Part shown: in pieces, positions 15,428 through 24,464 of the stretch | How the letters are laid out: every line of letters begins with the position of its first letter | Numbering within the stretch: the first letter of the stretch is position 1 | Assembly: GCA_000447245.1 (NCBI GenBank) | Contig: AUYT01000001.1 | Coordinates: 1 to 40,824, forward strand | Reading direction: 5' to 3' | Length of the DNA: 40,824 nt | Source of the DNA: a candidate division Zixibacteria bacterium RBG-1 | Lineage (GTDB): Bacteria > Zixibacteria > MSB-5A5 > DSPP01 > RBG-1 | The notes under the pieces: generated by a model | What the model saw: only the letters and a program-made list of their open reading frames with translations | Told to the model about the DNA's origin: nothing | Databases searched by the model: none | Program-made: the position numbers and the translations under genes

Positions 15428-16807
15428 ATGGAAAATTTCTTTGGACAAAAAACGATTTTAGTGGTAGATGATGAAAAAAGCGTCCGAGAATCTTTGAATA
15501 AAGTGCTCTCTAAAGAAGGTTACCGAGTTTTAGAAGCCGAATCCGGTGAAGAGGCCTTAAGTGTTTGCAGAAAAGAATTTGTAAATTTAGTTTTGACGGA
15601 TCTAAAGATGCCGGAAATGGATGGTCTGGAGCTGCTTAAGGCCCTCAAGCTGTTACAGCCGGATGTGGCCGTTGTTATGATGACTGCTTATGGAACCATA
15701 GAAAAAGCTGTAGAATCCATGAAAGAAGGAGCTTCTGATTTTATTTTAAAGCCCTTTAAAAGATTTGAATTAGAAAAATCTCTTTCTAAGGGTCTGGAAC
15801 ATCAGACTCTTTTATTAGAGAACCGTTATTTAAAACAACAGTTAGAATCTACCGGACAAAAACTTCTCAATATAATAGGCACCAGTCCAGCCATGCGGAA
15901 GGTGTTGACTTTGGTAGAGCAGATTGCCCCCTCTACAGCTACAGTTTTAATCTTAGGAGAAAGTGGAACCGGAAAAGGAGTAATTGCTGAGACCATCCAC
16001 CGAGCCAGTGATAGGAAAGAAAAACCTTTTGTGACTTTAAGCTGTGCCGCCATCCCTGAGACTTTGCTGGAGGCGGAACTTTTTGGCTATGAAAAAGGGG
16101 CTTTTACCGGAGCGGCAGCGCGTAAATTAGGACGTTTTGAGATGGCTGATGGAGGGACTTTATTTTTGGATGAAGTGGGTGAAATTCCACCCGCGATTCA
16201 GGTCAAATTATTAAGGATTTTACAGGATGGGACTTTTGAAAGATTAGGGGGAACTAAAACCTTAGCCGTGGATGTCAGATTAATCGCTGCTACTAACACA
16301 GATTTGGCCAAAGCGGTGGAGGAAAAAAAATTTAGAGAGGATTTATATTATAGATTGAACGTCATCACCGTCACTTTGCCCCCTTTGCGGGAAAGGACCG
16401 AAGATATTCCTCTTTTGGCTTATCATTTTTTGAAAATGTATACTCTGAAGAATAAAAAAAATATCCAGGGGATTTCACAGACAGCTTTGGACCTATTATT
16501 AGGTTATCATTGGCCGGGCAATGTCAGGGAATTAGAAAATACTATGGAAAGGGCCGTGGTTTTAGCCCGTAAAAAAATTATTCTACCAGAAGATTTACCA
16601 CCTCATATCAACAAAGCCGGGAAAATTGCAGAATCCATTACAATTCCAATCGGAATGCCTATGGAAGAGGTGAAGAATAAAGTGATTCAGGAGACTTTAA
16701 GGACTACTAAAGGAGATAAGACCTTAGCGGCTAAAATCTTAGGAATAACTTCCAGAACCATTTATCGAAAGGTGGGTAAGTCTGGCAGTCAATCTGAGGG
16801 TGAGTAA
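15428..16807 (+). CDS. NtrC-family sigma-54-dependent response regulator
   Basis: A 459-residue activator. The receiver domain has acidic Asp14/Asp15, phospho-acceptor Asp58 (LTDLKMPEMDG) and the conserved KPF lysine. The central AAA+ domain carries Walker A GESGTGKG (177-184), the sigma-54-contacting GAFTGA loop (224-229) and Walker B LFLDEVGE. The C-terminal Fis-type helix-turn-helix ends with LAAKILGITSRTIYRKV. It should remodel RNA polymerase-sigma-54 when phosphorylated by the adjacent globin kinase. Two good sigma-54 promoters, at 17171 and 30203, lie ahead of the next two operons and are the likely targets. Confidence 0.95.
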   Translation: MENFFGQKTILVVDDEKSVRESLNKVLSKEGYRVLEAESGEEALSVCRKEFVNLVLTDLKMPEMDGLELLKALKLLQPDVAVVMMTAYGTIEKAVESMKEGASDFILKPFKRFELEKSLSKGLEHQTLLLENRYLKQQLESTGQKLLNIIGTSPAMRKVLTLVEQIAPSTATVLILGESGTGKGVIAETIHRASDRKEKPFVTLSCAAIPETLLEAELFGYEKGAFTGAAARKLGRFEMADGGTLFLDEVGEIPPAIQVKLLRILQDGTFERLGGTKTLAVDVRLIAATNTDLAKAVEEKKFREDLYYRLNVITVTLPPLRERTEDIPLLAYHFLKMYTLKNKKNIQGISQTALDLLLGYHWPGNVRELENTMERAVVLARKKIILPEDLPPHINKAGKIAESITIPIGMPMEEVKNKVIQETLRTTKGDKTLAAKILGITSRTIYRKVGKSGSQSEGE

Positions 16808-17170
16808 GCTTTTCACCTCATGGTATAGTTTTTATTTCTATTTTCTCAGCCATAGAAAATCTCTCTTGGTATTTAATATAATCCACTTTTATTCAGATAA
16901 AACTTCAGATTAACCAAGATTGAGGTGGCACAAGTCCGGTTTGTCAATAAAACTTAGTAGCAGACCACGACTGAAGATTTCTCACTTGATTTGCTCCAAA
17001 CAGACCTGACAGTTTTTCCGCATCAATTTCCGCTCTTTTTTCTTTTTGACAAATTTTCCAAATTACTGGTTTTTTCCCACCAATCTGAAGTAAGAGTTTT
17101 TTTGACCCATTCTAACCTATTGTCAACTTTGATATTACAGACACTTAAAAAATGCCTCCGAAAACCTACC
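16808..17170. other. Intergenic region ahead of the por-nuo operon; candidate enhancer region
   Basis: About 360 bases with no gene. TTGTCAA or its complement occurs at 16941-16947, 17046-17052 and 17120-17126, and TTGACAA occurs again at 30040-30046 upstream of the second sigma-54 promoter. Such a spaced arrangement would suit activator binding, but the motif is short and may be chance. A short stretch at 16923-16947 resembles the TGGCAC part of the long repeats. Confidence 0.35.
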
Positions 17171-17185
17171 TGGCATAGACTTTGC
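17171..17185 (+). promoter_or_regulatory. Sigma-54 promoter of the por-nuo operon
   Basis: TGGCATAGACTTTGC matches the -24/-12 consensus TGGCAC-N5-TTGC with one change and exact GG-N10-GC spacing. The ATG of the first gene is at 17212, which puts the predicted start of transcription roughly 15 bases before it. The gene immediately upstream encodes an NtrC-type activator. Confidence 0.82.
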
Positions 17186-17211
17186 GTTTTACATAATTAC
17201 AGGCAAAGAAA

Positions 17212-18168
17212 ATGAACAACTGCAAAAGAGTTTTAATATTAAATGAAGATTGGGGTTTTGGAGTGGCTTTATCCAAGATCTTACTTAAGGAAGGATTCCT
17301 GGTCCAAACCAGTAACTCCCCCCAAGAGGCTTTAGAGTTGATGAATAAAACTGCTTTTGAAATTCTTATCGTTGACTTAAGCCAGAAAGAAAGTTGGTTC
17401 TGGGATTTGGTACAGCAGTTGCCAGAGAATTTACCCCCAGTGATTTTTCTGTCACCTTCTTTAACCAATTTTTTAAAATTCCAAAAACTGCCCCGGTCCG
17501 AAAATTTTCTGTTCTTAGAAAAGCCGGTCAACCGGGAAGAATTGGTAGAGAGCATTCAGAAGCTTCTGGCTTCCAAAATCACCTTGGGGAATGGTAGGCA
17601 GAATGGATTTGTAAAAGAGATTCGGATTCATGGTCGAGGAGGACAGGGGGTGGTGACCGCAGCCGAGCTTTTAGCCCTGGCTGCTTTTGAAGATGGAAAA
17701 TATGTGTGCGCTTTCCCCTTTTTTGGATCTGAAAGGATGGGGGCACCGGTGCAGTCTTTCGTGAGAATTTCGAACGCTCCTATACGAGACCGCAGCCAGA
17801 TCAAGACTCCGGATTTTTTGGTGGTTCAAGACCCAACTTTAATTGGAGCAGTGGACATCTTAACTGGATTAAAACCAAACGGAATAGTGCTGGTGGATAC
17901 AGAAAAAACAGCTTCTGAAATTGGCTTGGAAACTAAGGCTAAAATTGTGACTGTACCAGCTACTAAAATTGCCTTAGAGGAAATCGGAAGGCCAATTCAA
18001 AACACCACTCTTTTAGGAGCTTTAGCCGGTTCCACCGGACTGATTTCCTGGGAATCAATCTGTCAAGCTTTTCAAAAAAGGTTTGCCCCAGAATTGGCGG
18101 AGAAAAATATCAAATCAGCCCAGAGAGCTTTTAACTTGATGAAAGAAAAAATCTATGCAGACAACTAA
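17212..18168 (+). CDS. porG: Receiver domain fused to pyruvate:ferredoxin oxidoreductase gamma subunit
   Basis: A 318-residue fusion. Residues 1-125 form a response-regulator receiver: Glu12/Asp13, Asp55 (LIVDLSQ) as phospho-acceptor position, Ser81, and Lys104-Pro105 are all retained. Residues from about 136 are a complete PorG domain starting EIRIHGRGGQGVVTAAEL, with FPFFGSERMGAPV. PorG is the gamma subunit of the thiamine-diphosphate enzyme that oxidises pyruvate with ferredoxin. The sigma-54 promoter spacing supports the ATG at 17212. There is no strong internal start (only a TTG near 17583), so the fusion is probably real. It overlaps porD by 14 bases. Alternative: a separate PorG product from the internal TTG. 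Confidence 0.88.
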   Translation: MNNCKRVLILNEDWGFGVALSKILLKEGFLVQTSNSPQEALELMNKTAFEILIVDLSQKESWFWDLVQQLPENLPPVIFLSPSLTNFLKFQKLPRSENFLFLEKPVNREELVESIQKLLASKITLGNGRQNGFVKEIRIHGRGGQGVVTAAELLALAAFEDGKYVCAFPFFGSERMGAPVQSFVRISNAPIRDRSQIKTPDFLVVQDPTLIGAVDILTGLKPNGIVLVDTEKTASEIGLETKAKIVTVPATKIALEEIGRPIQNTTLLGALAGSTGLISWESICQAFQKRFAPELAEKNIKSAQRAFNLMKEKIYADN

Positions 18169-18412
18169 AACCCTCTATGGCGAACCTGGTTCTTCGGTTC
18201 AAAACAAAACCGGTTCCTGGAGAACTGAGCGTCCGGTCTTTTTACATAAAACCTGCACGGACTGTTTTTTATGTGTTTTGGTTTGTCCGGACGGGGTGGT
18301 CTTCGGTTCTAACAAGATTTATGATGTGGACCTAGATTATTGCAAAGGATGCGGAATCTGTGCTGAAGAATGCCCGGTCAAAGATATTGTGATGGAAAGA
18401 GAGGTTAAATGA
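18155..18412 (+). CDS. porD: Pyruvate:ferredoxin oxidoreductase delta subunit (ferredoxin-like)
   Basis: An 85-residue protein with two [4Fe-4S] motifs, CTDCFLCVLVCP and CKGCGICAEECP, the normal PorD arrangement. It passes electrons from the thiamine-diphosphate centre to external ferredoxin. It overlaps porG at its start and porA at its end (ATGA), so it is translated as part of the porGDAB unit. Confidence 0.93.
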   Translation: MQTTKTLYGEPGSSVQNKTGSWRTERPVFLHKTCTDCFLCVLVCPDGVVFGSNKIYDVDLDYCKGCGICAEECPVKDIVMEREVK

Positions 18413-19590
18413 AAAAAGTATTGGAAGGGTCGAAAGCTATAGCCGAAGCAGTGAAGTTGTGTAGGCCTCAGGTGATTTCAGCTTATCCCATAACGCCTCA
18501 GACTCATATTGTAGAGGCACTATCCCGAATGGTGGCTGAGGGACAGCTAAAAGCCGAATTTATTAATGTTGAATCAGAATTTTCGGCTGCTTCGGTCATC
18601 TTAGGAGCTTGTGCAGCTGGCTCTAGAGCTTATTCTACCACTACTTCCCAAGGATTACTCTTAATGGTGGAAGTTTTGTTCAACTTAGCTGGAATGCGGC
18701 TGCCGGTAGTATTGACTTGCACCAATCGATCAGTTTCAGCCCCCATCAATATCTGGAATGACCACCAGGATGTGATGACTATCCGAGATGCCGGTTTAAT
18801 CCTGCTTTTTGCCGAGGATAACCAGGAAGCTTATGATTTGCATTTTGTAGCTTATAAAGTGGGGGAGTCCAAAGAAGTCAGTCTGCCAGTAGTGGTAAAT
18901 ATGGACGGATTCATCCTGACTCACGCCTACGAGCCCATTGAAATACTCACTCAAGAACAAGTAGATGAATTTTTACCTCCTTTCCAGCCGCTGAAAAAAT
19001 TGGACCCGGAAAATCCAGCTACTTTTGGAATGTTAGCTGATCCGGGCTGGTATCTGGAGACCCGAATCTCCATGCAAAAAGCAATGGAAAACTCTAAATC
19101 TGTTCTGAAACAAGTGATTGGCGAATTTCGCCAGAAATTTGGAAGGTTAGCTGGAGATTTACTGGAGACCTATCGCATGGAGCAAGCTAAAACTGCTTTT
19201 GTGGCTATGGGTTCAATGGTGGGGACTTTAAAAGATATGGTGGATGAAGAAAGGGATAAAGGAAATCCAGTCGGTTTGGTTAAGGTGCGCAGTTTCCGAC
19301 CCTTCCCGGAAGAAGAACTGAGAGAGGTTTTAGGCTCCGCTGAAAAGATTTTAGTTTTGGAAAAAGCTTTTTCCTTAGGGTTAGGTGGGATTTTGTATCA
19401 TGAACTCCGCTCAGCTTTGTACGGTCTTCCACTGTCTCCTCAAATTTCTGGCTATGTCTTAGGTTTAGGTGGTAGAGATATTCCTAAAAAATCTTTGTCA
19501 AAGATCTTAGAGGATTTTAATAAAACGACACCGGCTTTGAACTTTGTGGATGCTAAAGAAAATATTTTGAAAGAGCATTTATATGTTTGA
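18409..19590 (+). CDS. porA: Pyruvate:ferredoxin oxidoreductase alpha subunit
   Basis: A 393-residue alpha subunit of four-subunit PFOR. The substrate/cofactor-contacting SAYPITPQT and the VESEFSAAS region are present, with the TTTSQGLLLM block and a transketolase C-terminal-like domain after about 260. It joins with PorB to form the thiamine-diphosphate active site that converts pyruvate plus CoA to acetyl-CoA, CO2 and reduced ferredoxin, or the reverse. Start overlaps porD by 4 bases and end overlaps porB by 8. Pyruvate is the most likely substrate; another 2-oxoacid is possible. Confidence 0.93.
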   Translation: MKKVLEGSKAIAEAVKLCRPQVISAYPITPQTHIVEALSRMVAEGQLKAEFINVESEFSAASVILGACAAGSRAYSTTTSQGLLLMVEVLFNLAGMRLPVVLTCTNRSVSAPINIWNDHQDVMTIRDAGLILLFAEDNQEAYDLHFVAYKVGESKEVSLPVVVNMDGFILTHAYEPIEILTQEQVDEFLPPFQPLKKLDPENPATFGMLADPGWYLETRISMQKAMENSKSVLKQVIGEFRQKFGRLAGDLLETYRMEQAKTAFVAMGSMVGTLKDMVDEERDKGNPVGLVKVRSFRPFPEEELREVLGSAEKILVLEKAFSLGLGGILYHELRSALYGLPLSPQISGYVLGLGGRDIPKKSLSKILEDFNKTTPALNFVDAKENILKEHLYV

Positions 19591-20479
19591 TAAAGAGATG
19601 ACCGAAAAAAATTCAGTCGCTCCGGGGCACAATGCCTGCTCCGGGTGTGGTTTGGTGTTAGCGGCTCGCTTGGTTTTAAACGCGGCTGGCAAAGATATAA
19701 TTGTCACCACAGCTACTGGCTGTTTAGAGGTAACTACCACTAATTATCCTCATTCAGCCTGGAGAGTTCCTTGGATTCATTCTTTGTTTGAAAATTCCAG
19801 TGCCGTGGCTTCCGGGATTGAAGCGGCTTTAAAAGCTCAAGGAAAAGCGGACAAAATTAAAGTTATCTCTCAAGGTGGTGACGGTGCTACAGCCGATATT
19901 GGAATGATGTGCCTGTCGGGGATGTTTGAAAGAGGGCACGATATTTTATATGTCTGTTATGACAACGAAGCTTATATGAACACTGGGATTCAGCGTTCTT
20001 CTTTAACTCCGTTTGATGCCTCTACTTCCACCACACCCTTTGGCAAATATTCTTTTGGCAATCCTACCAATAAAAAAGATATGCCAGCTATTGCCGCTGC
20101 TCATCATATTCCCTATATAGCCACAGCCTCAGTAGCCTATCCCCAGGATATAGAGAAGAAGGTTAAAAAAGCTTTGCAAATAAAAGGTCCTAAATATCTG
20201 CAGCTGCATGCTCCTTGCCCATTAGGTTGGGGATTTAAGACCGCTTACTCTATAAAGATTGCTAAATTAGCGGTGCAAACCGGACTTTATCCTTTATTCG
20301 AAATGGAAAATGGAGTCATCACCAGTCGCAAGAAGTTAGCCAGAGTGCTGCCGGTGGAAGCATATTTAAAAGAGCAGACCCGCTTTAAACATCTGTTTGT
20401 TTCTGAAGATGGGAAAAAAGAACTGGAGAGAATTCAAGCTATGGCAAACGAAAACATCAAAAAATTTGGATTAGCTTAA
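19583..20479 (+). CDS. porB: Pyruvate:ferredoxin oxidoreductase beta subunit
   Basis: A 298-residue thiamine-diphosphate-binding subunit. Cluster cysteines are seen at 19, 22 and 47 plus one in HAPCPLGW. The ThDP motif runs from QGGDGATADIG to CYDNEAYMNTG. The usual length and full motif set indicate a functional subunit. It ends one base before nuoA, with no terminator between, which places PFOR and complex I on one transcript. Confidence 0.94.
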   Translation: MFDKEMTEKNSVAPGHNACSGCGLVLAARLVLNAAGKDIIVTTATGCLEVTTTNYPHSAWRVPWIHSLFENSSAVASGIEAALKAQGKADKIKVISQGGDGATADIGMMCLSGMFERGHDILYVCYDNEAYMNTGIQRSSLTPFDASTSTTPFGKYSFGNPTNKKDMPAIAAAHHIPYIATASVAYPQDIEKKVKKALQIKGPKYLQLHAPCPLGWGFKTAYSIKIAKLAVQTGLYPLFEMENGVITSRKKLARVLPVEAYLKEQTRFKHLFVSEDGKKELERIQAMANENIKKFGLA

Positions 20480-20480
20480 T

Positions 20481-20834
20481 ATGGCAGAATATATCACAGT
20501 TTTAGTTTTCTTTTTGGTAATTTTGGTTTTTGTGCTGGGGACTTTGTTTTTAGCAAGACTGTTGCGAGCCCAAAAATATGAGAGCATGAAAAAAGATACC
20601 TACGAATGTGGAGAAGAACCGGCCCAGGCGGGATTGGAACGATTTCATGTAGGGTATTATTTGGTGGCTTTGGTGTTTGTGATTTTCGATGTGGAAGTTA
20701 TTTTCCTTTTTCCCTGGGCTGTGCATTCCAAGAGTTTGGGACTGTGGGCTTTTCTGGAAGTCGTGTTGTTCATCGGGATTTTATTTTTGGGCTGGGTCTA
20801 TGCCTATAGGAAAGGGAACTTAGAATGGAAGTAA
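20481..20834 (+). CDS. nuoA: Complex I subunit A
   Basis: A 117-residue membrane subunit with three helices and the conserved YECGEEP loop between helices 1 and 2. The [25 protein letters not shown] stretch is typical, with its acidic pair in helix 2. It is part of the quinone-site region of complex I. It overlaps nuoB by 10 bases. Confidence 0.95.
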   Translation: MAEYITVLVFFLVILVFVLGTLFLARLLRAQKYESMKKDTYECGEEPAQAGLERFHVGYYLVALVFVIFDVEVIFLFPWAVHSKSLGLWAFLEVVLFIGILFLGWVYAYRKGNLEWK

Positions 20835-21352
20835 AAGAAAAAATTCCCTTACAATCCATTGCCGAGATTTATCAAACTTTTCCGGGCGGAGAGCTGATGT
20901 TAACTACTACGGAAAAGTTTTTCAAATGGGCCCAGGTCTCCTCTTTTTGGCCTTTGACGTTTGGTTTGGCCTGCTGTGCCATTGAGATGATGGCCACTTT
21001 TGCCTCTCGCTTTGACTTAGACCGCTGGGGAATGATTATGCGAGGTTCTCCTCGACAATCTGATTTATTGATTATCTCTGGAACTGTGACCATCAAGATG
21101 GGACCTCGAATCAGAAGACTTTATGAACAGATGCCGGAACCCAAATGGGTTTTGGCTATGGGCTCCTGTGCCATCTCCGGGGGAATTTTCCGCAACAGTT
21201 ATGCGGTGGTCCCCGGCGTAGACCGAATCATACCGGTAGATGTTTTTGTGCCGGGCTGTCCACCGGTGCCGGAAGCTTTGATGGACGGGATTTTAAAATT
21301 ACAAGATAAAATTAAAAATAGCAAAAATGACTATAGAAAAGTTGAAAGATAA
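20825..21352 (+). CDS. nuoB: Complex I subunit B (N2 cluster)
   Basis: A 175-residue peripheral subunit that holds the terminal [4Fe-4S] cluster N2. Its ligands are the tandem Cys50-Cys51 (GLACCAIEM), Cys115 (GSCAISGG) and Cys145 (PGCPP). It hands electrons to quinone at the interface with NuoD. It overlaps nuoC by 26 bases, a longer overlap than elsewhere in the operon. Confidence 0.96.
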   Translation: MEVKEKIPLQSIAEIYQTFPGGELMLTTTEKFFKWAQVSSFWPLTFGLACCAIEMMATFASRFDLDRWGMIMRGSPRQSDLLIISGTVTIKMGPRIRRLYEQMPEPKWVLAMGSCAISGGIFRNSYAVVPGVDRIIPVDVFVPGCPPVPEALMDGILKLQDKIKNSKNDYRKVER

Positions 21353-21773
21353 AATTAAAGAAAAATTTAATCTGGACTGCCAAGTTGAAGTTGGTTTAGT
21401 TAAGATCCTGGTTCCTAAGGAGAGCTGGGGAACTTTGGCTGAATTTTTAAGATTTGAAGCTGAGTTTAATTATTTCTCTTTTATCACAGCCGTAGACCGA
21501 AAGGAAAAATTTGAAATGGTTGCCAGGGTCGAAAATTTAGAAGAGAAAACTGCTTGTGAATTTACAACTGAGATATTACCGAATGAGACCCTGTCAACTC
21601 TCTCAGAGCTTTGGGAAGGAGCGGTGTGGCAGGAAAGAGAAGTTTTTGACCTGTTCGGAATAAAGTTCGAAAATCATCCGGATTTAAAAAGAATTTTGTT
21701 GCCGGAGGATTACACCGGCTACCCTTTAAAAAAAGAATTTCCCTTAGATAAACATTATGAACCTTATCGCTGA
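21327..21773 (+). CDS. nuoC: Complex I subunit C
   Basis: A 148-residue peripheral subunit with the signature [29 protein letters not shown] near residues 95-125 and the [10 protein letters not shown] ending. It is a separate polypeptide, not fused to NuoD. It scaffolds the quinone-reducing module and overlaps nuoD by 17 bases. Confidence 0.95.
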   Translation: MTIEKLKDKIKEKFNLDCQVEVGLVKILVPKESWGTLAEFLRFEAEFNYFSFITAVDRKEKFEMVARVENLEEKTACEFTTEILPNETLSTLSELWEGAVWQEREVFDLFGIKFENHPDLKRILLPEDYTGYPLKKEFPLDKHYEPYR

Positions 21774-22926
21774 ACAGATTGAAACTTATAAAAGTATCAT
21801 TGAGACCGAAGGGGATACCCTGTTGGTCAATATGGGACCTCAACATCCCTCTACTCATGGGGTTTTGCGCCTGGTCTTAAAACTCAAAGGGGAAGAGGTG
21901 GTTAAAATTGAACCGGTAATAGGGTATTTACACCGGGGTTTTGAAAAACTTTCTGAAAATCTGACTTACATCCAGATTGTCCCTTTGACCGATAGGATGG
22001 ATTATCTGGCCAGCATCACCAATGAATTAGCTTATGTTCTGACCATTGAAAAAGCTCTAAAAATAGAAGTCCCCAAAAAAGCCATTTATTTAAGAGTTTT
22101 GACTGCTGAACTCCAGAGAATTGTCTCTCATTTGGTCTGGCTGGGAACCTTTGGACTGGATTTAGGAGGAGCTTTAGGTGGTGGTTCCACTTTGTTTTTA
22201 TACTGTTTCAGAGAAAGAGAAATAATTTTGGATTTATTTGAGGAGTTTTCCGGGGCCAGGATGATGTATAATTTCAATCAAATCGGGGGCTTGAGATACC
22301 AGCCCCCTTTGGATTTTTTCTCCAAATTAAAAGCCACCCTTCCCAAATTAAAACAAGCGTTTGCTGAATATGAAGAGATGCTGCAGGAAAATTATGTCTT
22401 TAAAGTTAGAACCAAGAATATCGGTGTCTTGGAGGTCAGTTTGGCTCAAAGAATGGGGGCTTCCGGGCCGGTTTTAAGAGGTTCGGGTTTGGCTTATGAC
22501 ATCCGCAAAGCTTATCCTTATTCCGGCTATGAAAATTTTGAATTTGAAATTCCAATTGGAGAAAATGGGGACTGTTTTGATCGAGCTAAAGTGAGAATTT
22601 TAGAGATGAAACAATCTTTGAGAATAATTCAGCAAGCTTTGAAAGGGATGCCTGAAGGTGAAGTTGCCATCCGGCCACCGGTAAGAGTTCCCACAGCTGT
22701 CAAGGTCCCAGCCGGTGAAACTTATATGCATATCGAAGCGCCAAGGGGAGATTTAGGGGTTTTCTTGGTTTCTGACGGTACAGAGAAACCTTATCGGTTG
22801 AAATGGAGAGCTCCATCTTTTTCTAACTTAGCGGTTTTACCCTTCATCTCCAATGGACACAAGGTGGCGGATGTGATGGCAATTTTAGGCTCCTTAGACC
22901 CGGTCTTTGGTGAGGTGGACAGATGA
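21757..22926 (+). CDS. nuoD: Complex I subunit D
   Basis: A 389-residue, 49-kDa-type subunit that forms the quinone pocket with NuoB. GPQHPSTHGVLR, IGYLHRGFEKL and the C-terminal PSFSNLAVLPFISNGHKVADVMAILGSLDPVFGEVDR match the family. Typical nickel-binding Cys pairs of related hydrogenases are absent, which supports complex I rather than a hydrogenase large subunit. It ends in an ATGA overlap with nuoH. Confidence 0.96.
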   Translation: MNLIAEQIETYKSIIETEGDTLLVNMGPQHPSTHGVLRLVLKLKGEEVVKIEPVIGYLHRGFEKLSENLTYIQIVPLTDRMDYLASITNELAYVLTIEKALKIEVPKKAIYLRVLTAELQRIVSHLVWLGTFGLDLGGALGGGSTLFLYCFREREIILDLFEEFSGARMMYNFNQIGGLRYQPPLDFFSKLKATLPKLKQAFAEYEEMLQENYVFKVRTKNIGVLEVSLAQRMGASGPVLRGSGLAYDIRKAYPYSGYENFEFEIPIGENGDCFDRAKVRILEMKQSLRIIQQALKGMPEGEVAIRPPVRVPTAVKVPAGETYMHIEAPRGDLGVFLVSDGTEKPYRLKWRAPSFSNLAVLPFISNGHKVADVMAILGSLDPVFGEVDR

Positions 22927-23873
22927 ATACTCTTTTTTATTCCTTGGTTTTATTAGCCGGAATACTTTTAGTGGTAGCTTATCTAACCTGGCTGGAAAGA
23001 AAATTTGCCGGAAGGATGCAATCTCGAATCGGTCCTCAAAGGGTGGGAAAACCCTGGGGTCTTTTGCAACCGATAGCAGATGGAGCCAAACTTTTGGTCA
23101 AAGAAGATATCATCCCTCAAGCCACTGACAAAACCGCCTATAATTTAGCTCCCATAGTAGTGATTTTAGCCACAACTTTGGTTTTCGTTACCATTCCCTT
23201 AGGAAAGAGTGTGGTTTTGGTTGATTTAAATGTGGGAGTACTTTTCATTTTAGCCATATCTTCTTTGGCTTTAATTGGAATTTTTATGGCCGGTTGGGGT
23301 TCAGCTAATAAATATGCGATTCTGTCAGCTATGCGAGGAGTAAATCAGTTGATCTCTTATGAAATACCTCTTGTCTTAGCCTGCTTGGTTCCGGTTATCT
23401 TAGCCGGCTCAATGAAACTTTCCTCGATAGTTTTGGCCCAGAGTAAAGTCTGGTTTATTTTTTATCCATTTTTAGGGCAAATAGCTTTCCTTATATTTTT
23501 GGTTTCGGCCTTGGCGGAGGCCAATCGGATTCCTTTTGATATAACTGAAGCTGAATCAGAGTTAATCGCGGGGTACACGGTGGAGTATTCCGGGATGAAG
23601 TTTGCTTTTTTATGGTTGGCTGAATATATCCATCTTTTGGCAGTTTCTCTGGTGGGTTCAATTTTATTCTTGGGCGGCTGGAATGGGCCCTGGCTTCCTT
23701 CAGGGTTATGGTTAGCCCTAAAAACCCTTTTGTTGTTTCTATTGATTTTATGGATCAGATGGAGCTTGGTGCGGATTCGCTTAGACCAGATTTTGGCTTT
23801 GAGCTGGAAAGTTTTGTTTCCACTCTCTTTGGCAACTTTAATTTTAGCTGGAGGATGGTCTTTTATCTTTTAA
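22923..23873 (+). CDS. nuoH: Complex I subunit H
   Basis: A 316-residue membrane subunit with about eight helices that links the quinone site to the proton-pumping arm. ERKFAGRMQSRIGPQRVG, GVNQLISYEIPL and ALAEANRIPFDITEAESELIAGYTVEYSG are the hallmark conserved loops. The length is normal. Confidence 0.96.
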   Translation: MNTLFYSLVLLAGILLVVAYLTWLERKFAGRMQSRIGPQRVGKPWGLLQPIADGAKLLVKEDIIPQATDKTAYNLAPIVVILATTLVFVTIPLGKSVVLVDLNVGVLFILAISSLALIGIFMAGWGSANKYAILSAMRGVNQLISYEIPLVLACLVPVILAGSMKLSSIVLAQSKVWFIFYPFLGQIAFLIFLVSALAEANRIPFDITEAESELIAGYTVEYSGMKFAFLWLAEYIHLLAVSLVGSILFLGGWNGPWLPSGLWLALKTLLLFLLILWIRWSLVRIRLDQILALSWKVLFPLSLATLILAGGWSFIF

Positions 23874-23894
23874 AGGATAAAGACTTCAAATAAT

Positions 23895-24401
23895 ATGAGT
23901 TGGATGAAAGATACTTTTGAGCTGACCGGTTCATTTTTATCCGCCTTCAAAGTGACCTGGAAAAATCTGTGGAGAAAGCCAGTCACCATTTCTTACCCGG
24001 ATCAAAAAAGAGTTTTATCGGAAAGACAGAGAGCTACTTTTGCCCTTTTAACCGACCCCAAGACCGGAGAAGAAAAATGCACCGGCTGTTACATCTGTCA
24101 GAATATCTGCCCGGCTTTGGTGATTAAGATGGAAAAAGAGATCATAAATGAAAGAGGATACGCCAAAACTTTTTATTTAGATTTATCCGGCTGTATTTTT
24201 TGTGAACTGTGTGTTCAGTGTTGCCCCCAGGACGCTATTGTGATGGTGCGGCATTGGGAAATTGCTGAGATCAAAAAAGAAAACTTAGTCTTGGATAAAA
24301 AAAGATTGATGGAAAATCAAAAATATCCTTTTTCAACCATTATTGGAAGCAAAATCCGAGAAATGCAGGCAGTTCCCAAACCCCCCACAGCATCTTCTTA
24401 A
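23895..24401 (+). CDS. nuoI: Complex I subunit I (two [4Fe-4S] clusters)
   Basis: A 168-residue ferredoxin-like subunit with ligand sets C62-C65-C68 plus C72 and C100-C103-C106 plus C110 for clusters N6a and N6b. As no NuoE, F or G gene lies in the operon, NuoI is the likely entry point for electrons from reduced ferredoxin. It is followed by a 63-base gap that contains a candidate internal promoter. Confidence 0.95.
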   Translation: MSWMKDTFELTGSFLSAFKVTWKNLWRKPVTISYPDQKRVLSERQRATFALLTDPKTGEEKCTGCYICQNICPALVIKMEKEIINERGYAKTFYLDLSGCIFCELCVQCCPQDAIVMVRHWEIAEIKKENLVLDKKRLMENQKYPFSTIIGSKIREMQAVPKPPTASS

Positions 24402-24408
24402 ACTTTCC

Positions 24409-24437
24409 TTGACATAAGTTTTTTTTATTTGTATTTT
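24409..24437 (+). promoter_or_regulatory. Candidate internal housekeeping promoter before nuoJ
   Basis: TTGACA (24409-24414), a 17-base spacer and TATTTT (24432-24437) lie in the only sizeable gap inside the por-nuo operon. A ribosome site (AAGGAG) and the nuoJ ATG follow. The -35 is perfect and the -10 matches at four of six positions. It could give extra expression of the membrane-arm genes nuoJ-N. The local AT-richness makes chance occurrence possible. Confidence 0.4.
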
Positions 24438-24464
24438 TTAAAAAATTTCTTTTAAGGAGAAAAG

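Noticed and set aside
16926-16941. TGGCAC sequence as a further sigma-54 promoter
   Set aside because: The -12 element is CGGT rather than TTGC, so the essential GC is missing. The better site is at 17171.
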